DNA from: Photorhabdus thracensis
GTDB taxonomy: Bacteria; Pseudomonadota; Gammaproteobacteria; Enterobacterales; Enterobacteriaceae
Assembly: GCF_001010285.1 (NCBI RefSeq)
Contig: NZ_CP011104.1
Location: forward strand, 3,906,001-3,970,000
Reading direction: 5' to 3'
Length of the DNA: 64,000 bases
Part shown: piece after piece, positions 57,433-64,000 of the stretch
How the letters are laid out: each line of letters begins with the position of its first letter
Position numbering within the stretch: the first letter of the stretch is position 1
Notes under the pieces: model-generated
The model's input: only the letters and a program-made list of their open reading frames with translations
The model's database searches: none
Told to the model about the DNA's origin: nothing
Position numbers and translations under genes: made by a program

Positions 57433-58470
57433 TTGACTAATCTGACTTTAGCGTTAGACGCCATGAGCGGGGACTTTGGTCCTCGCGTTACGGTGCCTGC
57501 TGCGTTGCAGGCGCTGGCGTCTAATCCTAAACTTAAGTTATTGTTGGTCGGGATCCCCGATACTATCTCTCCTTTGCTTGCAAATACCGATGCTAAGTTG
57601 CTCAGTCGGTTGCAGGTGGTTCCTGCCGAACAGGTTGTGGCTAACGGTGCAAAACCATCGCAGGCAATTCGTGCCAGTCGTGGTACATCAATGCGTGTTG
57701 CATTGGATTTAGTGAAATCCGGTGTGGCGCAAGCATGCGTTAGTGCAGGGAATACCGGGGTATTGATGGGGCTGTCCAAATTGATGCTAAGATCTATTGA
57801 TGGCATTGACAGACCCGCTTTAATGCAAGTATTGCCCAATCTGAAGCAACAGAAAACGGTGGTACTGGATTTGGGCGCCAATGTTAATTGCGATAGTCGT
57901 ATGCTGGTGCAATTCGCCATTATGGGTTCAGTAATGGCAGAGGAAGTGGTCGGTATAGCTAATCCCGCGGTAGCACTGCTTAACATTGGCACAGAAGAGA
58001 GTAAAGGGCTGGATAATATCCGCGAAGCCGCCACTGTTCTAAAGAACATTCCGGCAATAAACTACATTGGTTATCTGGAAGGTGATGAGTTGCTGACAGG
58101 CAAAAGCGATGTATTGGTGTGTGACGGCTTCGCAGGTAACGTGACGTTAAAAACGATGGAGGGAGCAATCAGGATTATCTTATCCTTGCTCAAATCATCG
58201 GATGGACAAAAGAAAAAATTTTCCTGGTTGTTGAAAATAGTCAAGAAGTGGTTGCAAAAACGGATGACAAAACGCTTCGGTCACCTGAACCCTGACCAGT
58301 ATAATGGCGCATGTCTGTTAGGATTATATGGAATCGTAATCAAAAGCCATGGGGCGGCTAATGAGCATGCGTTTAAAGCCGCAATCGAACAGGCTGTTCA
58401 GGCCGTTGAAAGGCAGGTTCCTGATAGAATTGCTGCCCGCCTGGCAACAGCATTACCCAAGAGTGACTGA
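57433..58470 (+). CDS. plsX: PlsX, phosphate acyltransferase
   Basis: 345 aa starting at a TTG codon, as in E. coli plsX. The signature [13 protein letters not shown] is at the start; E. coli has MGGD, so the Met-Ser here is a small change. Also [41 protein letters not shown] and [13 protein letters not shown]. It converts acyl-ACP to acyl-phosphate for phospholipid synthesis at the membrane surface. Second gene of the rpmF-plsX-fab operon. Confidence 0.95.
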   Translation: MTNLTLALDAMSGDFGPRVTVPAALQALASNPKLKLLLVGIPDTISPLLANTDAKLLSRLQVVPAEQVVANGAKPSQAIRASRGTSMRVALDLVKSGVAQACVSAGNTGVLMGLSKLMLRSIDGIDRPALMQVLPNLKQQKTVVLDLGANVNCDSRMLVQFAIMGSVMAEEVVGIANPAVALLNIGTEESKGLDNIREAATVLKNIPAINYIGYLEGDELLTGKSDVLVCDGFAGNVTLKTMEGAIRIILSLLKSSDGQKKKFSWLLKIVKKWLQKRMTKRFGHLNPDQYNGACLLGLYGIVIKSHGAANEHAFKAAIEQAVQAVERQVPDRIAARLATALPKSD

Positions 58471-58476
58471 ACATAC

Positions 58477-59430
58477 ATGTATACAAAAATTTTAGGTACA
58501 GGTAGTTATCTGCCTGCGCAAGTGCGCACTAACGCTGATTTAGAAAAAATGGTGGATACCTCTGACGAGTGGATTGTTACCCGTACAGGTGTCCGTGAAC
58601 GCCGTATTGCTACTGATGATGAAACGGTTGCGATGATGGGGCTGTGGGCTGCGGAAAAAGCAATTGAAATGTCTGGCATTGATAAAGATCAGGTTGATTT
58701 AATCATTGTGGCCACAGCTTCATCCAGTCATGCTTTCCCAAGTTCTGCGTGCCAAATTCAGCACATGTTGGGTACCAAGAATTCAGCTGCTTTTGACATT
58801 TCTGCTGCTTGCTCTGGTTTCGCTTATGCACTGAGTATTGCTGACAAGTTTATTAAAACGGGTGCGGTAAAGCATGCGTTAGTCATTGGTTCTGATTCTA
58901 TTACCAGAACGCTTAATCCAGAAGATCGCGGAACACTTATTTTGTTTGGTGATGGTGCGGGTGCGATGGTGGTAGGGGCTTCTGATGAGCCAGGAATTCT
59001 TTCAACTCATCTTCATGCAAATGGTAGCTATGGTGAATTGCTGGTGTTGCCTTATCAGGATCGCCAGCATCGGAAAGAACCGGCGTATGCCAGTATGATC
59101 GGTAATGAAGTCTTTAAAATTGCAGTCCGTGAATTGGCTAATTTGGTTGATGAAACATTAGAGGCTAACAATCTATCGCATAGTGAGCTGGATTGGCTGG
59201 TACCTCATCAGGCTAATTTGCGTATTATCGCTGCGACAGCTAAGAAATTGCATATGACTATGGATAAAGTGGTGGTAACGCTGGATCGTCACGGTAACAC
59301 TTCCGCGGCATCGGTACCTACTGCATTTGATGAGGCAGTGCGTGATGGTCGGATTAAACGTGGTCAGCTAATCTTAATTGAGGCTTTTGGTGGTGGACTG
59401 ACTTGGGGTTCAGCACTGATACGTTTTTAA
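58477..59430 (+). CDS. fabH: FabH, beta-ketoacyl-ACP synthase III
   Basis: 317 aa. Active-site Cys112 is in [13 protein letters not shown], His244 in [11 protein letters not shown] and Asn274 in [12 protein letters not shown], with a [13 protein letters not shown] end. It starts fatty acid synthesis by condensing acetyl-CoA with malonyl-ACP. It lies 6 bp after plsX. Confidence 0.96.
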   Translation: MYTKILGTGSYLPAQVRTNADLEKMVDTSDEWIVTRTGVRERRIATDDETVAMMGLWAAEKAIEMSGIDKDQVDLIIVATASSSHAFPSSACQIQHMLGTKNSAAFDISAACSGFAYALSIADKFIKTGAVKHALVIGSDSITRTLNPEDRGTLILFGDGAGAMVVGASDEPGILSTHLHANGSYGELLVLPYQDRQHRKEPAYASMIGNEVFKIAVRELANLVDETLEANNLSHSELDWLVPHQANLRIIAATAKKLHMTMDKVVVTLDRHGNTSAASVPTAFDEAVRDGRIKRGQLILIEAFGGGLTWGSALIRF

Positions 59431-59448
59431 TTTGACAGGAAAATGAAC

Positions 59449-60381
59449 ATGTCTGAATTTGCAATGGTATTTCCTGGGCAGGGTTCTCAGTCCCTTGGTA
59501 TGTTGGCCGATTTGGCTACGGTGTTCCCGGTTGTAGAGCAAACTTTTGCTGAAGCGTCTGATGTGCTGGGATATGATCTCTGGACTTTGGTTCAACAGGG
59601 GCCGGAAGAAGAATTAAGTAAAACGTGGCAAACCCAACCCGCATTATTGGCAGCCTCGGTTGCTATTTGGCGGGTCTGGCAGGAAAAAGGTGGAAAAGCA
59701 CCATTATTAATGGCTGGACATAGCCTTGGTGAATATTCTGCACTGGTTTGCGCGGGTGTCATTGATTTCAAACAAGCGATTAATCTTGTTGAACTGCGTG
59801 GCAAATTGATGCAAGAAGCTGTACCTGAAGGCACTGGTGCAATGTATGCTATTATTGGTTTAGATAATGAATCCATTGACAGAGCCTGTAAAGAGGCTGC
59901 TCAGGGGCAAGTTGTTTCCCCTGTTAACTTTAACTCGCCTGGGCAGGTTGTTATTGCCGGTGAGAAAGAGGCTGTAGAACGTGCTGGTGCTGCATGCAAA
60001 GCTGCGGGTGCAAAACGCGCGCTGCCTTTGGCTGTCAGTGTGCCGTCGCATTGCGCACTGATGAAACCAGCCGCAGATAAGCTGGCAGTTGTTTTGGAAG
60101 GAATTGAATTCAATCATCCTCAGTTCCCGGTGGTAAATAATGTTGATGTGAAAATAGAACAATCTGCTGAAGCTATCCGTGATGCATTGGTACGACAACT
60201 GTATAATCCTGTCCGTTGGGCGGAAACAGTTGAATTTATTGCTGGACAGAGTATCGGACAGCTATTAGAAATAGGACCAGGTAAAGTTTTGACGGGTTTA
60301 ACTAAACGAATTGTCAATACCTTAAGCGCAGCAGCGGTAAATGACACAACTTCATTAGTCACCACATTGGAAAATAATTGA
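59449..60381 (+). CDS. fabD: FabD, malonyl-CoA:ACP transacylase
   Basis: 310 aa from the ATG at 59449, 8 nt after agga; the ATG 6 bp before is too near that site. FPGQGSQSLGMLAD is at the start, nucleophile Ser in AGHSLGEYSALVCAG (~92), Arg117 region ELRGKLMQ, and His201 in SVPSHCALM. It loads malonate from CoA onto ACP for elongation and FabH. Same operon. Confidence 0.95.
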   Translation: MSEFAMVFPGQGSQSLGMLADLATVFPVVEQTFAEASDVLGYDLWTLVQQGPEEELSKTWQTQPALLAASVAIWRVWQEKGGKAPLLMAGHSLGEYSALVCAGVIDFKQAINLVELRGKLMQEAVPEGTGAMYAIIGLDNESIDRACKEAAQGQVVSPVNFNSPGQVVIAGEKEAVERAGAACKAAGAKRALPLAVSVPSHCALMKPAADKLAVVLEGIEFNHPQFPVVNNVDVKIEQSAEAIRDALVRQLYNPVRWAETVEFIAGQSIGQLLEIGPGKVLTGLTKRIVNTLSAAAVNDTTSLVTTLENN

Positions 60382-60390
60382 GGACAATAC

Positions 60391-61125
60391 ATGAGATTAG
60401 ATGGAAAAATTGCATTAATAACAGGTGCTAGCCGTGGGATCGGCCGCGCAACTGCTGAACTATTAGCAGAGCGTGGAGCCTATGTCATTGGTACAGCAAC
60501 AAGTGAAAAAGGCGCTGAAGCTATCAGTGCTTACCTTGGTGAAAAAGGTAAAGGTTTTGTACTGAATGTCGCTGATCCTGAATCTATTGAACAGTTGATG
60601 TCTGCTATTCGTACCGAGTTTGGTGGAATCGACATTTTAGTGAATAATGCCGGTATCACTTGTGATAACTTGGTGATGCGCATCAAAGATGATGAGTGGC
60701 AGGATGTTATTGACACTAATCTTTCTTCCGTCTTCCGTATGTCAAAAGCGGCAATGCGCTTTATGATAAAAAAACGTTATGGCCGTATTATCTCTATTGG
60801 TTCTGTTGTTGGATCAATGGGTAACCCAGGGCAAGCGAGTTATGCTGCGGCAAAAGCAGGAATTATTGGTTTCAGTAAAACATTAGCTCGTGAAGTCGTT
60901 TCTCGGGGTATTACGGTTAACGTTGTTGCTCCAGGGCTTATTGAAACGGATATGCTCAAAAAGTTGCCAGATGAGCAGTTGGCAAACTTCTCGGATGATA
61001 TACCCGTTAAAAGACTTGGAGATGTGAAAGAAGTTGCCAGTGCTGTGGCTTTTTTAGCTTCTGATGAAGCGGCCTACATCACAGGTGAAACAATACATGT
61101 CAATGGCGGCATGTACATGAACTAA
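60391..61125 (+). CDS. fabG: FabG, 3-oxoacyl-ACP reductase
   Basis: 244 aa classical SDR. NADP motif TGASRGIGRA is at ~12-21, NNAGI at ~86, catalytic Ser138 in ISIGSVVGSMG, and the Y-x3-K pair in ASYAAAKAGIIGFSK (~151-155). It reduces the keto group in each elongation cycle with NADPH. It lies 9 bp after fabD. Confidence 0.96.
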   Translation: MRLDGKIALITGASRGIGRATAELLAERGAYVIGTATSEKGAEAISAYLGEKGKGFVLNVADPESIEQLMSAIRTEFGGIDILVNNAGITCDNLVMRIKDDEWQDVIDTNLSSVFRMSKAAMRFMIKKRYGRIISIGSVVGSMGNPGQASYAAAKAGIIGFSKTLAREVVSRGITVNVVAPGLIETDMLKKLPDEQLANFSDDIPVKRLGDVKEVASAVAFLASDEAAYITGETIHVNGGMYMN

Positions 61126-61279
61126 AAAGTGAGCGAACCAGTTGCATTTTTTGTGTTAAATAACGCAAAATAGAGCAAGATTGTGGTTCGACCAGCCGGG
61201 ATTTGGTTGCATCTTTTCCTGTATTTTATAAACTACGAAAACCATCGCGAAAGCGAATTTTGATAGGAAATTTAATAGC

Positions 61280-61516
61280 ATGAGCACTATTGAAGAACGC
61301 GTTAAAAAAATCATCGTTGAACAACTTGGTGTTAAAGAGGAGGAAGTTGTCAATTCAGCTTCTTTTGTTGATGACTTGGGCGCTGATTCTCTTGACACAG
61401 TTGAACTCGTAATGGCTCTGGAAGAAGAGTTCGATATCGAAATTCCAGATGAAGAAGCAGAAAAGATCACTACAGTTCAGGCAGCTATTGATTACGTCCA
61501 GAACCAAAGCGAATAA
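61280..61516 (+). CDS. acpP: Acyl carrier protein
   Basis: 78 aa acidic helical protein, nearly identical to E. coli AcpP. The phosphopantetheine Ser is in [12 protein letters not shown] (~36). It carries growing chains for all Fab enzymes. A 154-bp gap before it suits its own strong promoter, and a hairpin follows. Confidence 0.97.
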   Translation: MSTIEERVKKIIVEQLGVKEEEVVNSASFVDDLGADSLDTVELVMALEEEFDIEIPDEEAEKITTVQAAIDYVQNQSE

Positions 61517-61527
61517 GTGAACACACC

Positions 61528-61555
61528 TAGGCGGTCACTCGACCGCCTATGTTTC
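61528..61555 (+). terminator. Hairpin after acpP
   Basis: Perfect 9-bp stem taggcggtc/gaccgccta with loop actc, followed by tgtttct. A partial terminator that may set the high acpP to fabF ratio. Confidence 0.65.
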
Positions 61556-61589
61556 TGCCCTAAATTATTTCCCTCCCTGGAGGATAAGC

Positions 61590-62831
61590 GTGTCTAAGCG
61601 TCGAGTAGTTGTGACCGGACTAGGCATGTTATCTCCTGTCGGTAACACAGCTGAATCTTCTTGGAAAGCTGTTTGTGCCGGACAGAGTGGTATCAGCCTG
61701 ATTGACCATTTTGACACCAGTCGCCATGCAACTAGATTTGCTGGTCTGGTTAAAGATTTTAATCATGAAGATTTTAATATTTCGCGCAAAGATGCACGAA
61801 AGATGGATGATTTCATTCAATATGGTATTGCAGCAGGTGTGCAAGCTATTGAAGATTCTGGAATCGAAGTAACAGAAGCCAATGCTAGTCGTTTTGGTGC
61901 TGCTATTGGTTCTGGTATTGGTGGTCTGGGTCTTATTGAAGAGAATCACGGTGCGTTAGTGGCTAGTGGTCCTCGTAAGATCAGCCCATTCTTTGTTCCT
62001 TCCACGATTGTAAATATGGTGGCAGGTCACCTGAGTATCATTTACGGCTTACGTGGCCCAAGTATCTCTATCGCCACAGCATGTACATCAGGTGTGCATA
62101 ATATCGGTCATGCTGCTCGTATTATTGCTTATAATGATGCGGATATTATGCTGGCAGGTGGCGCAGAAAAAGCCAGTACGCCACTGGGAGTGGGTGGCTT
62201 TGGCGCTGCCCGTGCTTTGTCTACCCGTAACGATAATCCACAGGGTGCAAGCCGGCCGTGGGATAAAGACCGTGATGGTTTTGTTCTGGGGGATGGTGCA
62301 GGTATTCTGGTGCTGGAAGAGTATGAGCACGCGAAGAGACGCGGTGCGAAAATTTACGCGGAAATCGTTGGCTTTGGTATGAGTAGTGATGCCTACCATA
62401 TGACGTCACCTCCAGAAGATGGTGCTGGCGCTGCGCTGGCGATGGAAAATGCCCTGAAAGATGCCAGTATTACCACTGAGCAGGTGGGATATATTAATGC
62501 TCACGGTACTTCAACACCAACCGGCGACTTAGCGGAATCCCATGCAGTTGAGTCAGTATTTGGTGAAGGCACAGATGTTTTAGTCAGTTCTACCAAATCA
62601 ATGACCGGCCATTTGTTAGGTGCTGCTGGTGCAGTGGAATCTATTTTCACTATCTTGGCACTACGTGATCAAATTGTTCCACCAACTATCAACCTGGAAA
62701 ACCAGGATGAGAACTGCCGTCTGGATTTCGTTCCTCGCGAATCCCGCAAGGTGCAGGGCATGGAATATGCGTTATGTAACTCTTTCGGTTTCGGTGGTAC
62801 TAACGGCTCACTGATTTTCCGTAAGATATAA
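61590..62831 (+). CDS. fabF: FabF, beta-ketoacyl-ACP synthase II
   Basis: 413 aa, starting at GTG. Catalytic Cys is in [17 protein letters not shown] (~163), His in [11 protein letters not shown] (~303) and His in [12 protein letters not shown] (~340). It elongates palmitoleoyl-ACP and other chains and takes part in temperature control of membrane lipids. Ribosome site ctggagg. Confidence 0.96.
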   Translation: MSKRRVVVTGLGMLSPVGNTAESSWKAVCAGQSGISLIDHFDTSRHATRFAGLVKDFNHEDFNISRKDARKMDDFIQYGIAAGVQAIEDSGIEVTEANASRFGAAIGSGIGGLGLIEENHGALVASGPRKISPFFVPSTIVNMVAGHLSIIYGLRGPSISIATACTSGVHNIGHAARIIAYNDADIMLAGGAEKASTPLGVGGFGAARALSTRNDNPQGASRPWDKDRDGFVLGDGAGILVLEEYEHAKRRGAKIYAEIVGFGMSSDAYHMTSPPEDGAGAALAMENALKDASITTEQVGYINAHGTSTPTGDLAESHAVESVFGEGTDVLVSSTKSMTGHLLGAAGAVESIFTILALRDQIVPPTINLENQDENCRLDFVPRESRKVQGMEYALCNSFGFGGTNGSLIFRKI

Positions 62832-62868
62832 GCCTTATTTTTGTAAATACTTTAAGGCGACAGAATAA

Positions 62869-62904
62869 AGAGCTCCAATAGTTAATAATTATTGGAGCTC
62901 TTTT
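62869..62904 (+). terminator. Terminator of fabF
   Basis: Stem agagctccaata/tattggagctct with loop gttaataat, followed by TTT. A long and perfect pairing. Confidence 0.8.
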
Positions 62905-63014
62905 CATAGCAGGCTCTGCGGGTATTTTTGCACTCATGTCAGCTATATACTATGATACCGCTTCTTGATAAGTTGGTTGAAATACCTTTTTTGAGTAATT
63001 AAGAACAAAGTTAT

Positions 63015-63839
63015 ATGTATTGGATTAATGGGGAGCGGTGCGACTATTTGCCAGTGAATGATCGTTCAGTTCAGTTCGGGGATGGTTGTTTTACAACAGC
63101 AAAAATAGAGCAGGGACAGGCCGCTTTGCTGTCATTGCATATCCGAAGATTACAAAAAGGCGTTGAAAAGTTATATCTTCCACAACCCGATTGGCAACAG
63201 CTTGAAAACCATATAAAGCAGATTGCTTCCACTACTGGACAAGGCGTACTTAAAGTTATTCTTTCCCGTGGAGCAGGAGGGCGTGGTTACAGTGCACAGG
63301 GTTTTACACAACCAAATCAGATCCTGTCTCTCACTCCTTATCCCGAAAAATATCTGAAACAACGTCAGGAAGGCCTTTCTCTGGTGCTCAGTCCGATACC
63401 CATGGGAATAAATCCCTATCTTGCCGGAATTAAACACCTTAACCGATTGGAACAGGTATTGATTAAATCATTTATCGAAAAGTCAAATGCTGATGAAGCC
63501 TTGGTACTCGATACAGATGGTTTATTGGTTGAGTGCTGTACTGCAAACATTTTCTGGCGTAAAGGAAAAGATGTGTATACTCCTGATTTGCGGGGATGTG
63601 GAGTTGAAGGTGTGATGCGGGAAAAAATAATACAGTTATTATCAGAAAGTGACTATTACCTCTCCTGTGTAAATCGTTATCCTGAAACATTGGCTTATGC
63701 AGACGAGGTAATAGTTTGCAATTCTCTAATGCCGGTGATACCTGTCAGTGAAATTCAGGCTCATGAAAATCAGCCCGCATGGAAATATCAGTCAAGGGAG
63801 CTGTATGAATATTTGCTTCCTGAATGTCTGAAGTTGTAA
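63015..63839 (+). CDS. pabC: PabC, aminodeoxychorismate lyase
   Basis: 274 aa, fold-type IV PLP enzyme. The PLP lysine is in LAGIKHLNRLEQVLI (~140). DEALVLDTDGLLVECCTANIFWRKG follows at ~155-179, and the end is as in enteric PabC. It releases p-aminobenzoate and pyruvate from aminodeoxychorismate for folate. It is followed after 27 bp by mltG, the usual order. Confidence 0.94.
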   Translation: MYWINGERCDYLPVNDRSVQFGDGCFTTAKIEQGQAALLSLHIRRLQKGVEKLYLPQPDWQQLENHIKQIASTTGQGVLKVILSRGAGGRGYSAQGFTQPNQILSLTPYPEKYLKQRQEGLSLVLSPIPMGINPYLAGIKHLNRLEQVLIKSFIEKSNADEALVLDTDGLLVECCTANIFWRKGKDVYTPDLRGCGVEGVMREKIIQLLSESDYYLSCVNRYPETLAYADEVIVCNSLMPVIPVSEIQAHENQPAWKYQSRELYEYLLPECLKL

Positions 63840-63866
63840 TTCGCTCTGTGTTTAAGTGATTAATTG

Positions 63867-64000
63867 ATGAACCGGAAAAAGCACTTTTTTGCCCTATTGG
63901 CTTTGATTGTCATTGTGGCGGCAATATTACTCTATGCTGGTTATAAGAAAGTTGAAAGATTTGCAGATCAAACATTGGCAATCAAACAAGATCGGGTATT
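63867..64000 (+). CDS. mltG: MltG, endolytic murein transglycosylase (5' end only)
   Basis: The first 44 codons are visible before the window ends. The product starts MNRKKHFFALLALIVIVAAILL, one membrane helix, then a periplasmic region YKKVERFADQTLAIKQD, like the start of E. coli MltG (YceG). It cuts nascent glycan strands in the periplasm. Identification leans on position after pabC. Confidence 0.8.
   Translation, partial: MNRKKHFFALLALIVIVAAILLYAGYKKVERFADQTLAIKQDRV

Noticed and set aside
57417..58049. 210-codon frame on the minus strand across plsX
   Set aside because: Shadow of plsX in another frame; the plus-strand protein has all family motifs.

Overview
The window is a low-GC gammaproteobacterial chromosome of the Morganellaceae type. 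Photorhabdus is the most likely genus, with Xenorhabdus as the alternative. The basis is gene order and protein similarity recalled from enteric relatives (a proL-yejM-yejL-yejK-rplY-radD-rsuA-bcr-yejG block, and rne|rluC-yceF-yceD-rpmF-plsX-fabHDG-acpP-fabF-pabC-mltG), AT-rich intergenic DNA, and a short inverted repeat of a kind I remember from Photorhabdus/Xenorhabdus. No database search was possible.

Region by region. (1) 1-2.4 kb is the end of a cobalamin cluster: cobD (partial), pduX, a stand-alone CysG dehydrogenase domain and a diverged btuR/cobA. (2) 2.4-11.9 kb is an accessory island ending at tRNA-Pro. It holds an anchorless YadA-head protein and then five tail-fibre genes. The five share one ~90-residue N-terminal docking domain and one ~170-200 bp upstream leader, but carry different C-terminal tips. 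Two have an intact tail-fibre assembly gene and the other three keep only scraps of one. There are no capsid, sheath, baseplate, lysis or integrase genes. (3) 11.9-24.3 kb is conserved core (tRNA-Pro, yejMLK, rplY, radD, rsuA, bcr, yejG, mepS, efpL) with a dead lpxT and a small fimbrial-like protein. (4) 24.4-32.1 kb carries mtr, a Nudix gene, an orphan fruK that keeps a Cra-type operator although fruA and fruB are absent, nfo, yeiH, yeiE and lysP. (5) 32.3-37.8 kb is an iron-type ABC importer plus TonB-dependent receptor. (6) 37.8-43.2 kb has plaP with a long structured leader, dld and sbcB. (7) 43.4-50.2 kb is a second accessory island. It contains a broken Hcp-effector gene, its immunity gene split by a small inverted-repeat element and an IS5-family element, a decayed effector copy followed by an intact immunity paralogue, twenty perfect copies of an 8-bp repeat, and an IS605-type element whose left part is interrupted by an IS50-like element. 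(8) 50.2-64 kb is core again: tmaR, an NAD(P)-binding protein, rne, rluC, yceF and the fatty-acid cluster through to the start of mltG.

How the parts work together. PduX, CobD, the CysG domain and BtuR supply the aminopropanol linker, sirohydrochlorin and adenosylation steps of B12 synthesis. The fatty-acid cluster gives initiation (PlsX, FabH), malonyl loading (FabD), elongation (FabG, FabF) and the carrier (AcpP). The two accessory islands are the novel part: a swappable fibre-tip cassette array with degenerating chaperones, and a decaying type VI effector/immunity locus with nested transposons.
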